A model generated the notes under the pieces. That model was not told where the DNA came from, did not search any database, and saw only the letters and a program-made list of their open reading frames with translations. 64,000 bases of DNA, from positions 496,001-560,000 of the forward strand of contig NW_026870038.1 of NCBI RefSeq assembly GCF_029168945.1, written 5' to 3'. A program made the translations under genes and the position numbers. Below are positions 1-11,345 of this stretch, in pieces; position 1 is the first letter of the stretch; each line of letters begins with the position of its first letter. The DNA comes from Cannabis sativa. Taxonomy: Eukaryota; Streptophyta; Magnoliopsida; Rosales; Cannabaceae.

Positions 1-1600
1 CGGAAATTTAGACAATAAAGCTATAATATCCTCAAACAGCACCCACAGCTCATTGAAACACCCTTCCTTTGTTGATAGCTGAAAAAACAAACAACACCAA
101 GCAAAAACAGGTATTAGAAGAGACAATTCTTGAATTAAACTTACCCGACAAAGTCTCTATAGTCATAGGCCCTCCACAAAATTGACCTACAAAACAACAA
201 TAAATAAAACTCTATTACTACATAATTTAATAAAAAAAAAGTTAAAAGAAAATTAAGATAGTAAATAATCCATATTATAATATAAAACAGCTCATAAATA
301 TAAAGACTTAAAATACTTATCTGTCAAAACTGAAAGGTCGTTGATGTAGAAGCCAAGAGTACAAAATAAATTACTTCTCTTGTCCATTAACTGTTAAGGG
401 CAAGCCATAAAAAATGGCACGAAAGCCGTGAAAGGCACAAAAATACCCATAAAAGACATAAAAACTATAAATTGTTGTAAAGATTGAATTGAAACAGATT
501 TTTAAAACAATTAATAAAATATATACAGTAAGAATAATTTAATAAAATTAAAACCTAATAAAATAATAAAACACATTTAATATAATATCAATAAAAGAGG
601 AAAATATAATAATAGTAATAAATATTCAAAATCCAACCAATAAATGATGACAGAAACACACAAAATTACGCAATTACTAAATCACTGCCGATAATCACGC
701 CATAACTTCCAACTCACAAAGAAGATTCGAAATGGAGCAAGACACTAGCCACCAGCACCGAACGTTCAACCGTCCTTGGCCACCGAAGACAATCACGAGT
801 CCCCCATATGCTAAACAGTCTCACAAAACCCTGTCAAATTCACCCACCTTTCTCTTCCGATATAGATCGTCATCCTCCCACCGTTAGTAAGACCAAAGAC
901 CAAATAAAACATGCAGTAAAAGAAGATATAAAATTAAAATTTGAGAATGTAATAGAAATAAATCTATACTATAATCAATACAGTGGACCAAGAAATAAAT
1001 TTATATATATATATATAGTATACAAAGAATCTAATAAATATGATTATAACACTATTACAGATGACATACAATCAAACAAAATATATATATACAATATATA
1101 AACAAAATAAGTAGATACGTAATAGAAGTACTAACCGATGATACCGTCGACACTGAAGCATCTTCGGCACACTCACCATCTACGGTTGAGAACGTGAAAG
1201 AGATCCACCACCAGTGAGAGACCATGATTATACCACCTCTGTCACTTTCCAAAGATTGAGAGACCATGATCATACTACACTTTGTCAACCTCGAGTTCTT
1301 CGTACAAAAGCTCAACTAAATGTGAGTAGGTTATGTTTGTATCAATCTCGAATGTCAAATTTTCTGCTTCACTGAAAATCTATTCTCTACTTTCACGCTC
1401 GTAAATACCATTATACATCAAAGACGCAAACATAGTTAACCTTGTCATCCACAACAAAAACAAAATTATAAAAAATAAAAACAAAAACACAACATAAAGA
1501 AATAATTGCTAAACATGTGTAATATCAGACAACTATCAAACGCAATCGGGCTGTTATCATACTCAAATAATTATATATAAAACAATAACCTCTCATAGCC
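1..1600. other. No firm gene; exon-like scraps on the minus strand
   Basis: AT-rich sequence without a credible long reading frame. On the minus strand, two short GC-richer blocks (about 1-88 and about 146-187) are bordered by plausible splice sites: a TTTTCAG acceptor near 89, and a TGTAG acceptor plus GTAAGTTT donor around 187 and 145. Joining them in any frame soon meets a stop, so they may be remnants of a gene or transposon that continues to the left of the window. A second GC-richer block (about 1130-1330) contains a short phrase (ATCATGGTCTCTCA) twice in direct orientation. I do not recognise any product. Confidence 0.3.
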
Positions 1601-1609
1601 ACATCAGAT

Positions 1610-1975
1610 TAACCATCGGTCTATATCAGACACATAACCCTAACCACTAAACTGAACAAACTATCAGATCTCCTATCATACCTATATCAGACACCATCGA
1701 GACATCACTCCTAACCTCTAAACTGAACAAGCTACCGGACCCACTATCGTACTTATATTGGGCATCATCGGGACATCACCCCTAACATCTAAATTGCATA
1801 AACTATCAGACCCCTGTTATACCTATATCGGGCACCATCACCCCTAATCTCTAAACTTAACAAACTATCGAACCCCTATCATACCTATATCAGGCACCAT
1901 CAAGATATTACCCCTAACCTTTGAACTAAACAAACTGTCGGACCCCTATTGTACTTATATTGGGCATCATTGGAC
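1610..1975. repeat. Minisatellite, about 71-bp unit, five degenerate copies
   Basis: The phrase CTAAACTGAACAAACTATC recurs in variant form near 1646, 1718, 1789, 1851 and 1922, so spacings are about 72, 71, 62 and 70 bases. Each unit also carries variants of CCTATATCAGRCACCATC and CATCACCCCTAACCTC. Copies differ by several substitutions and the fourth interval is about 10 bases short, so the array is old rather than freshly amplified. No coding function is suggested. Confidence 0.8.
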
Positions 1976-3050
1976 TTAACGAAAAAAACCCAAAAACCAT
2001 AAAATCGCAGAACTTTCCAAGAACAACAATTTCCATAACCAATTCAATAAAAAACATCAACATCTCAGAGATCAAACATCTAAACAACATTCTAAAATAT
2101 ATATAACAACCAACAACAAAAAGAAACAAGAAACACTAATTATCCATAGATTCCTGTAGATGTTTCCTATGATTACCCTTAGCTTAGCGTCTACTTCATT
2201 CCACCTCCAATTCGTGCTTGGTGCAACAAAAATTTTCACTTTTGAGCAAGATTTTAGTGATATTTAGTAAAGAGAATGAAAGGTTGGGGGAGATGGTGGA
2301 GTTGTCGTGGTGAGAAAATAGAAATAAGAGAATAGAAGTGATGTTATGTTATGAGAGAGATATTTTAGGAACAAAATGTAAAAGTTAGCCTACATTATTT
2401 ATGGTATGGTACATGGATTTTAGTTATCAATTTTATCCTAACGTAATCATAGAAAATCAAAAGAGCTTTTACACGTTCAAGCTATACCTAGTTATGATTA
2501 GAAATGGTATCACCATATAATTGACAACAAAACACACAACAAATGAAAAATGAAAAAAGAATAAAAACAATAATAGATCACAAATGAATTCATATGATAA
2601 TTAAGAATAAAATTAATTTTAAAATAGAAAATGTAGAATAATGAACTCTCCATAGCACTTTTATTAATCTTTTCTTTTTTTTTCACAAGAGAGAACAAAA
2701 AAAATATTATATTTTAATAATATTGAGAAACCAATATTTTGAGGGAAAATGGTACAAAGAGAATATGTCAAGTTCAATAGTAAAAATACTTTGAATAAAT
2801 TGTTAATTTGGTGATCTCAACAAGCTTGAGAAAGAAGGAAAAATACAAAAAAATCACAATCTTCAGATTTTTTTTTTTAAATAAAAATAAAAAATTCAAA
2901 CCAATTAGTTGACTACTTATCAATTCAAGTCAAATGTGATCCTTCTTACAAGAATGAAGATAGAGTAGTTGTTGAAACTATACTATAAACTGTGTATGTC
3001 ATGGTGTTTTTAATTTGACATTTTATAGTGAAAAACTCTCCTACACCGAC
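1976..3050. other. Intergenic, AT-rich, no gene seen
   Basis: Short open frames only, none resembling a known family and none with supporting splice signals. The part next to 3050 is the 3' flank of the minus-strand GIF gene and probably holds its 3' UTR. Confidence 0.5.
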
Positions 3051-4503
3051 TCATTCTCCACCGTGATTGTACCCGAAAGACTTCCCTAGAAAATTACTGG
3101 TGCCATCATTTCCAAAACCCGGTTTCCCTATATAATTCCCGGCGTGACCAGCTCCTAAGCTCTCTTGACTGTTTCCCATTCCTGCTCCCATTTGCATGGC
3201 CTTTTGAGCTTGGTTGAACTGCTGTTGATGGAGGAAAAGCGCCTGTTGCTGCTGCTGATGCTGCTGTTGCTGATGTTGCTGTTGTTGAGACATTGCTGCT
3301 TGAGGATGATGCTGCAATTGTTGCATTGTTGACTGAGCTTGCATCTGCATATTTTTTTTAAGGGATCAAACACACACACAAACATTATGTTTCAGAATCA
3401 CATTTCTTCGGTCAACTCACTTGGGGTTGAGGAGGAGACACCACATCTGGTTGTTTTGTTAGTGTATCAGCAAGATTGCTTAGAAACATCAAGTTGTTTT
3501 GAAGTTTAGCTCGATACCTAACATCTTCAAAAATGTCATAATATTCCATAACCAAAATAGTACTCACTAAATCATAGGCAAGACTACAAGAACAATGGAT
3601 ATATTCATGACTTAATAATTGCTTCCATTTCTATTACTGTATTTCACTCCTTTGAGATGTCAGATATTCCAAACAAGGAGGGAAAGAACATCAAACCAAA
3701 TAAGGTTCCGTCACCTTGGCAGAATCAAGAACCAACACCAAATGATCTATAATTACTGCTACATATATTGAAAAATCCCTTTCAATATCCTAAGCATCTA
3801 CATATATGTACTACCAAAAGCCACACAGATAAATATATTTCTCATTCTTACTTGTCCTGAAATTCCTCTGTTCTAAGAAGCAAGCATTCCAATCAATACT
3901 AATTAGACTTGACATGTCAATCTTACTTTATCTTTTGCTCAAAACTGTAAATTTAAAAATTGCTTTTAAGAATAAACAACACTAGTTTTCAAAACAAAGG
4001 AAACAAATATACTCACGGGGCACATTCGTTGAATTTTCCCTGATTTTGATTCTCCATTATAGCTAGAATCAACTCTTTATTCTCCTCTAAGCACTGCATC
4101 AATCAATCAATCAAACACAATGTGGAGTCTCTCCACCTTTTAGGTTACAAAAAAGAAAACAAAAGACTGATTTTCTTTTCTTTTCTTTTTTCCTTAGTCT
4201 ATAAGAAGTTTCAACTTTCTTCATCCATAATAATACCCTTTAAGCAATCAAACAATAATAACATAAACCAAGAACACAAAAGTAACCCAAAATCCAAGAT
4301 TTTGAAACATATTGTATATGTATATGAATATAACATGGCTGGGCTAAACATAATGCAAGCATATAACAAATATGTATATATATATTACTTACATATATAT
4401 AAAAAAAACAAATATTGATAACACATACCATTTGAATCCTTTCGGTGCTGAAGTTGAAGTTGGTAATAGGAAGAGAAGGTGGTGGTGTAGCCCCATTCAA
4501 CAT
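3051..4503 (-). CDS. GRF-interacting factor (GIF/SSXT family), divergent member
   Basis: Four exons on the minus strand, all with GT-AG borders: 4429-4503, 4017-4093, 3421-3517 and 3051-3344, giving 180 aa. Residues about 19-70 form the SSXT (SNH) domain, with the run ENKELILAIMENQNQGKFNE followed by a YRAKLQNNLMFLSNLAD helix. The C-terminal half is a Gln/Met-rich tail (poly-Q broken by His) ending in a Gly-rich stretch. GIF proteins are plant relatives of human SS18: they bind the QLQ domain of GRF transcription factors and recruit SWI/SNF chromatin remodelling in the nucleus to promote cell proliferation. The start is the first ATG of exon 1, and the 25-aa N-terminal exon matches the family layout. 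Oddities: the usual YLDENK is CLEENK here, and the core differs from GIF1-3 as I know them at many positions, so this may be a distinct or fast-evolving clade. Family call firm; orthology uncertain. Confidence 0.9.
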
Positions 4504-4938
4504 TTTTGTGTCTCTCTTTCAAGAAAAGATCAAAATGAAATCTTTATGAGAACCCTTTAGAGAAATAAGAAGGTAGCCCTAGTTTCCCAAAACCCAAAAG
4601 CAAGAAGAAAACGAAATAGCTCTTCTTCTTGACTCGTTGTCTTGTTGAGTTGTGACACCACTATTTTTTGTTACGTTCCGTACAAATACAAACCCCTTTC
4701 TCTCTTTCTCTCTCTCTCTCTCTTTGGCGCTAACCCAGAATTTTATTACGTCAAAATAACATAAAAACGACACCTTTTTCTACGACAGTCTTTGAAATTG
4801 AAACCCCAAATTTTACTGTCGTTTTGACTTTTGAGTGTCGTTTTTGGTGCTTACATTAGAATTAGAATAGAATAGAAGCCCAAAGGTGAAAACTTGCAGA
4901 GGAAAAAGAAAGGAATTTGGGACGAGAATAAGAAGAAG
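4504..4938. promoter_or_regulatory. Shared divergent promoter region with nested inverted repeat
   Basis: The GIF start codon (minus strand) and the small-protein start codon (plus strand) are only about 435 bases apart, so this interval must hold both promoters and both 5' leaders. Between 4763 and 4845 the motif ACGACA occurs four times as two nested inverted pairs: AAAAACGACAC at 4763-4773 pairs with GTGTCGTTTTT at 4835-4845, and ACGACAGT at 4782-4789 pairs with ACTGTCGT at 4815-4822. A TC-rich microsatellite (about 4697-4725) lies on the GIF side and probably belongs to its 5' leader. No clear TATA box was assigned. Confidence 0.6.
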
Positions 4939-6219
4939 ATGGGTTACGTTCTGAGAGTACGAGCTGCGTCATTCTTTGCAGGGGCTGCGGCAGCGTCGTT
5001 TTTGGGGATTTACATTCTTCATAACGATTACAAGGTTGCCCATGAAGCAATTTCTCAACAGGTATTGCTTTTTAAATATATGAATTTTGGGGATTTATTT
5101 CATTTAGTGTATACATTTTTGCATCTGGTTGTTCTTGAAAATTGATGGGTAATTGATCTTTTTGTTTGGTTTGAGAGATTTTCTTGTATTTTGTAGTTTT
5201 AATTTTGGGGAAGTTATAATTTTTTTTGAGTGTAGGATGAAATTTTAGGAAAAATCGAACTGTCTAGATAGTGGGTGTAATGCTTAAGCTAATTGGGTTT
5301 GTAGATGATTCTTATGGTTGAAAATGGAAGATTGGAACTTTGAGTTTTTATTGTGGTGTTTTGTGAGTTTCTGGACATGGTGCTTGTTGTGATGAGTAAT
5401 GGCTTAGTTAATTCGGTTGAGATTGAAGTGTTCACCTATTGTAGAGAGAGAATTACTAGGCATAAATTTCTTTAGGTCATCCATTGAAGTGATGAGAAGT
5501 GATGATAGTGTAATTAGGTGATATCTTCCCATGGAAAAGGTTCCATTTTGGTCCATGATAGGAATAATTCTATGTTATTTGAAGAAGGTCAGAGGAGTTA
5601 GAAAACAAAATGTTTGATGGGGAAATTGGTTAGAAGATTGTGTGCTATGGTTGCTACTAATAATTTTGGTTTCTCTTTTGTTGAGTTGGGTCCATATACT
5701 GTGCTTGCTTGCTGTTAAACATTCCTTAACTTTGATTTCGCTACTGCTCTTTGTATCTTTGATATTGCTTTTCATTCAACAAAAACAAAATGATGTCTTC
5801 AAATTTGTTGGCAATGTTTTTAGTTGCATATTTTACTTCTCTTCTGCTTTGTATATAAATGCAATCATGTTTGCTCATCATATTAGAGATCAGGGTCAGT
5901 TAGTAGTTTGAAACTGGGTGGTTGTTTTATTTATGTATAAAGAATTCCTTCTTATTTCATTTCTTATGGTCAATTTCCTACTTTCACTATACAACTCTAA
6001 TTATTCTCTTATAACTTTGTAGTTAACATAGTGTGACTTAGGATCACTAAGCTAAGGAGAAGAATTAAACTTTTTAATACACATATGGCACTTAATTATG
6101 ATTTCGTCTCTCTATTTGTCCAGATGAAAGGTTTGCACGAGTCATTGGATAGACGAGTTTCGGCTCTAGAAAAGTTGAAACAAAATGAAGCTTTGCAGTC
6201 TGCAGAAGCAACTGACTAG
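4939..6219 (+). CDS. Small membrane-anchored plant protein of unknown function (72 aa)
   Basis: Two exons: 4939-5061 (41 codons, ending at a CAG|GTATTG donor) and 6124-6219 (TTTGTCCAG acceptor, 31 codons plus stop), separated by a 1,062-base phase-0 intron. Residues about 9-28 (AASFFAGAAAASFLGIYIL) form one hydrophobic, Ala/Gly-rich helix, probably a membrane anchor. Residues 42-66 (starting MKGLHESLDRRVSALEKLKQ) are a charged amphipathic helix with coiled-coil character. I recall similar short uncharacterised proteins in other plants but know no function, and I do not assign one. A mitochondrial or ER membrane micro-protein would fit but is inference. A broken copy of exon 2 lies about 1 kb downstream. 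Confidence 0.75.
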
Positions 6220-6730
6220 GTGCCTTGACAGTGCTTCTGTTTCTTGATGTTGTGAAACTAAAAGTCCATTGTCTCACCTTTTTTCGTTTAGTACCCGAAT
6301 AATTACAACCCTTGACTGTATGAAGACACTTGTTGGATTACAAATTACTTGATGTCTTCATTATCTGCATTTTGTGTCAGATCAAATTGGTTCTTACATT
6401 TGAACTTGTTCCAATATTGCAAATGCACTGTGCATATGCATTTGTTAGTAATTTTTTTGGGAGAAATGAAATACAAATATGCTTTCTTAATTAATTTATT
6501 GCCTTACACAACATTTGGAGATCAACATTCCATAACCTGAGACAATGAGATGTCATTTATGGCTGAAAATAGCCTTTTTTTTTTCTACTCTTCACAAAAG
6601 ACTTGAATTTTAGTATCAAACTACACATCTGACTGGTTCACTTACACTTTAGGATGAGACCAACTTCACTATAAGCAATGTTTAATGGTTTTAAATGTAG
6701 TGTAAAACTCATCACAAAAGTCTTTTTTAT

Positions 6731-6850
6731 AAATTTAATTACACCAAACACATTATTAGCTCAATTATAAAATTTTATGATGGGGTTAAGGTTTGGTAGC
6801 GGTTAAGCGTTAAAGTTTGGATTAATATTGTGTTTGGTGTAATTAAATTT
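6731..6850. mobile_element. Palindromic MITE, copy 1
   Basis: About 120 bases bordered by inverted ends: AAATTTAATTACACCAAACA at the left and TGTTTGGTGTAATTAAATTT at the right, an almost perfect terminal inverted repeat of at least 20 bases. No coding capacity, as expected of a non-autonomous element. It lies inside the duplicated block, with its partner at 7566-7684. Confidence 0.75.
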
Positions 6851-7179
6851 TTTTTTTTTTTTTAAAGAAAAAGACTTGTGTGTGTTATGTCCCACATCTC
6901 TTATTACAAAAATGGTTTGTATAATTTGTTTGATTTAACAAGTGACAAAAATTGCAAAAGAATCCCTTCTTTAAATTTTATTAAAGTTCAAATAATTTGG
7001 TATACATATTCTCTTAAACTTTATAGTTAATATAATGTAGAAATTTTAAGAGTTATTATATTGTTCTTCATTCAACAAAAGCAAAAATGATGTCAAAGTA
7101 GTTAACCCTAGAATTAATTCAAATCAGCAAAAATATCAATACAAAACACATACAACACTTAATTTTAATTTCGTCTCAA

Positions 7180-7452
7180 ATGAAAAGTCTGTACAAGTCA
7201 CTGGATATACGAGTTTCGGCAATAGAAAAGTTGAAACAAAATGAAGTTGTGTCTTCATTATCTGATGTCTCTATTATCTGCATTTTACATCAGATTAAAT
7301 TGGTTCTTACATTTGAACTTATTCCAATATTGCCAATGTACAGTGCATATGCATTTATTAGTAATTTTTGTGGGAGAAAGAAATACAAATATGCATCACT
7401 TGTTAATTTATTGCCTTACACAACATTTGGAGATCACCATTCTGTAACGTGA
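7180..7452 (+). pseudogene. Broken copy of exon 2 of the 72-aa protein gene
   Basis: The stretch from 7180 translates to MKSLYKSLDIRVSAIEKLKQ, clearly the diverged twin of exon 2 at 6124. The splice acceptor is gone: the real gene has TCTATTTGTCCAG just before the exon, and this copy has only AA in the same place. The original stop codon was also removed by a deletion that joins the exon directly to 3' flanking sequence, so the open frame runs on to 7452 by chance. There is no copy of exon 1 nearby. A non-functional duplication relic. Confidence 0.8.
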
Positions 7453-7565
7453 GACAAATTACACATCTGAATTCCCTTTAGGGTGAGACCAACTTCATTA
7501 TAACCAATGTTTAATTGTTTTGAATGTTATTAGAGTAGAACTCATCACAAAAGTCTTTTTTTGAT

Positions 7566-7684
7566 AAATTTAATTACACCAAACACAATATTTGTTCTAT
7601 CGCTAAAATTTTATCATCGGGTTAAGGTTTGGTAGCTGCTAAGTGTTAAGGTTTGAATTAATATTGTGTTTGGTGTAGTTAAAT
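7566..7684. mobile_element. Palindromic MITE, copy 2
   Basis: Same element as at 6731-6850: left end AAATTTAATTACACCAAACA, right end TGTTTGGTGTAGTTAAAT. It was probably copied along with the surrounding segment rather than inserted independently, because flanking sequence on both sides is also shared. Confidence 0.7.
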
Positions 7685-7847
7685 CTATAGGAAAAAGATC
7701 AAACTACACACCATGTTTAATGGTTTTAAATGTTATTAGAATAGCAACAACCTCATTCAAGTTCAAATAATATGCAGGGCCAATATTGTTCCAAAATGTT
7801 ATTTGGTTCATTACCAAAGTGATAAACAAAACAATTTACTTCATTTA

Positions 7848-10800
7848 CTACTCATTCCTATCATTCATTTTGATGAGGAATCCTACAACTTCTCTCATTG
7901 AAGGTCTCATAGAAGGCAATTTCTCTGTGCATTCAAGTGCTAAATCGAGTAAACTTAGCGCCTTTTGTTGCTCGTTTTCATCCCAATGACTTATTTCCTC
8001 GTCGAATAAGCACAAGCAATCACTGCTTTCCTCTAAGCTCTTCCTTGTCCATGACACAATGTCAAGACCTTCTTCAAAGCTTGGATCTACTGCCATCTTT
8101 CTGTAGACAAGCTCTAGTAAGATCACTCCATAGCTGTATACATCACATTTCTCTGTCACCCGAGTTGAGTATGCATTCTCTGAATTGCAAAACAAAACAA
8201 TACATGAATTAAGTTTTGAATCTTCTTACATAAAAAGTTTGGATTGATTGAGAAAAACAGTTTTACCTGGTGCAATGTAGCCCAAGGTTCCTACAATTGC
8301 AGACCGAGTAGAGCTTGTTTCCAAATCACTAACTAGTATCCTTGCTGTCCCGAAATCTCCAAGCTTAGGTTCCAGTTCAGAATCCAATAACACATTGTCT
8401 GATTTAACATCTCTATGTATGATTTGTGGGACACAATCATGGTGAAGGTAAGAAAGTCCTTGTGCAATACCAAAAGCAATGCGAAATCGTGTTGTCCAAT
8501 CTAAAAACAAATGAGGTTCACTCTTGTGGAGTGCATTATAGAGAGATCCTCCAGGCATGTATTCTGTTACAATACAACCATAGCCATCTTTGATGCAATA
8601 GCCTGTCATTCTCACTACATTTCTATGTCTAACCATGCTTAAAGTTCTCATCTCAATTATAAAGTTTCTATCAGACAAATTCACCTTCTTTACTGCCCAA
8701 TGCTTTCCCGAGTTCTTCGATTGTATCTTGTAAACTGTTCCATGCTTTCCTCTACCGATCACATACTTCTCGTTCCATCCTTCGGTTGCAAGCACAATTT
8801 CTTCAAAGTTCAAATCTTTTGGCAAGAATTCACTTTTTGGTTGACATTCAGGCAGCAAAGACTCATCAAGATTATGTTTTTGTGTCAAGACGCGAACTAC
8901 TAATGCATAGATGACAGTGCAAAGAAGTGTCACTGAGATCACCACGCCTATAACAACACCAGGAATAATTTGGCTTCTTTTCATGGAAACTTTGGCCTGT
9001 TCACAGTTCTTAGCCTCAGTTCCTAGTAAACAAAGCTCTTGGTTGCCAATGAAAGAACCCGGATATGAAGCAACTAGTTTCATCCAAGCAGAGGGGATTT
9101 TCCCAGTGAGATGATTAAATGAGATGTTGACAAAGATTAGGGAGATCATGTTACTAAGTTCAGTTGGTAACTCACCAGAGAAGTTGTTGCTTGAGATATC
9201 AAGAATTTGTAGCTTGTCTAAGTTGCCAACACATTTCGGGATTTGACCAGAGAGCCCATTATAACTGAGATTAAGAATTGTGCTGAAATGGTGAAGTTCA
9301 GTCAAACTACAAGGAATGGAGCCTTGTAACATGTTGTTACCAAGTTGCAGTTCATTGAGGCTGTGAAGAGAAGAGAAAGTGTCTGGAATAGGACCGGTTA
9401 GTCTGTTCTGTTCGAGGAGAAGACTTTGCAACTTTGTCAATGATGTGATGATCTCTAAAGGGATCTTTCCTGAAAGATTGTTCTTGCTGAGGTCAAGTTT
9501 TATGATGCTTCTGCAATAAGTTAACTCAGTGGGGATGCTTCCCATCAATCTGTTGGATGAAAGTCTAAGAATTTGAAGATTCTGAAGCTTTCCAAGCTCG
9601 GAAGGTAGAGACCCGGATAGTTTGTTTCTTGACAAATCAAGCATTGTGAGATTTCTCCAATCACCAAATACTGAAGGTATTGTTCCCTCAAGCAAGTTAT
9701 CTTGAACCTCTAAGAATGAAATCCCTGAATTATGATTCATATCAGCTGGTATAGTTCCTTGAAGAAGATTGTTACTAAGAATCACTCTTTTGAGTGATGA
9801 ACATGCTGCAATCTGTCTTGGAAAACTACCATTGAATCGGTTATGTCCAAGGGTCAAAACCGAGAGGTTATTCCCGTTGCATATCTCAAAAGGGATCAAT
9901 CCAGTTAGCAAATTACCAGTCAAATCCAGTTTCACTAATCCAGGAGAGCTGTATTTCCCAAGCTCCAAAGGTACCTCACCGGTGAGTTTGTTGTGAGCCA
10001 AAGAAAGAAACTCAAGTTTCTTCAAATGGCTTATCTCAGATGGGATTTCACCACTCAAACTGTTGTTATAAAGAGCTAACTCCACAAGGCTGCTCATTGT
10101 CCCTATGTTCTGTGGAATAACACCTTCCAACTTGTTATTGAACATGTAAAGAACCTCGAGCTTCTCGAGTTTGAAAATCTCTTTCGGGATCACTCCTCCA
10201 ATGAAGTTGCTCTGAAGCCTAAGTTCAGTAAGTGAACTGCAGTTTCCAAGTTCAGATGGTAAAGAGCCATTAATCATGTTATCAAAGAGCAACAAACTCT
10301 TCAAATGCTCGAGTTCTCCAATCGAATGAGGAATCCAACCCGAAAGGTTATTAGCTGAGAGTACTAATGTATTCAGCTGAGAGCAATTAGCAATGCTCTC
10401 AGATATTGTCCCATTAAGCTTGTTTTCTGAAAGAACAAGCTCCTTTAAACTTCTCAGACCCCATAAGCTTTCCGGGATTTCTCCCTCTAAACTGTTTGAA
10501 TCAAGATAAAGAATTTCGAGTTGGAAAAGATCACTGAACATCTCTAGTGGAATAACTCCTCCAAACTTGTTATGAGAGGCTACAAAAGCAGTGAGGTTAT
10601 AACACCTGCTTAGAGTGTTTGGTAATGATCCAGAAAATGAATTCTCATGAATCCAAAGATCAGAAATTTCACAAGATTGAGGAAAATCTGGTAAAGACCC
10701 AGTTAAGTTGTTTGTGTTTAGATAACAAAACTTCAAATTTGGCAATGAAAAGACTCCACTTGGTACCTGTCCTGTGAAGTAATTGTTATGAAAACCAATG

Positions 10801-11345
10801 TACTCTAGTTTGATACAGAAGCTTACCTCAGCAGGTATATCACCAGAGAGTGAGTTATATCCCAAATCAAGCTTAGCTAATCTCTTATTAGATTGAAAAA
10901 GCTTAATTGGGATTGTTCCATTAAGGTTGTTATCATTAAGAAGAAGTGTCTTGAGTTGACCACAGTTGTTTCCAAGCTGTTGAGGAATCCCACCACTGAA
11001 ATTGTTACCACTTAGATCAAGAGAGACCAACCCTTTATGGAGACAGAGATAAGTAATGGAATTGTTCAACACACCAGACAAGATTAAGCCTGAGAAATTC
11101 AAAGCCTTGACTTGAAATTGAAAACTCTTGTTTGTGTAACAAGAAACTCCAAACCATTGACAGTGTGAAGAAGAAGAAGAAGAAGTAGAATTGGAGAGTT
11201 TCCATGGTAAAAGATGTTGAGATTTCTTGGGAAGGCTTTCATAGAATTGTATAAGGAAATGGGCAGGTGGAGATAATGAAAAAGATGAAACAAAGAAAAA
11301 GATGAAAGAGAATGTAATAACATTATATGAACTTAGCAAAAACAT
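7848..11345 (-). CDS. LRR receptor-like kinase, PEPR-like (subfamily XI type)
   Basis: Two exons, 8267-11345 and 7848-8179, joined by an 87-base phase-1 intron inside the APE motif of the kinase; 1,136 aa. Residues 1 to about 25 are a signal peptide. An N-terminal cap with the CQWFGVSC cysteine pair is followed by roughly 26 leucine-rich repeats of 24 residues to about residue 760. A transmembrane helix (IIPGVVIGVVISVTLLCTVI) lies at about 791-815, and the kinase runs from about 856 to 1127. All key kinase residues are present: glycine loop VIGRGKHGTVYK, catalytic Lys in AVKK, HRDVKSDN (an RD kinase), DFG and APE. It should sit in the plasma membrane and sense an extracellular, probably peptide, ligand. 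The kinase most resembles the DAMP-peptide receptors PEPR1/2 as I know them; the ligand is unknown. Intact, with no sign of decay. Confidence 0.93.

Larger units (their letters stand above)
6220..7847. repeat. Partial tandem duplication of the small gene's 3' half
   Basis: The block from about 5990 to 6860 (intron end, exon 2, 3' flank) is repeated in direct orientation at about 7000 to 7690. Matching landmarks are the exon-2 start (6124 and 7180), the sequence after GATGTCTTCATTATCTGCAT (about 6350 and 7250), CTTACACAACATTTGGAGATC (about 6505 and 7415), GAGACCAACTTCA (about 6656 and 7485), and a MITE in each copy. The second copy has lost about 140 bases between exon 2 and the 3' flank. No independent gene is seen here. 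Confidence 0.8.

Noticed and set aside
5642..5911. An 89-codon hydrophobic frame inside the intron of the small gene
   Set aside because: It lies wholly between matched splice sites, is low-complexity, and resembles no family.
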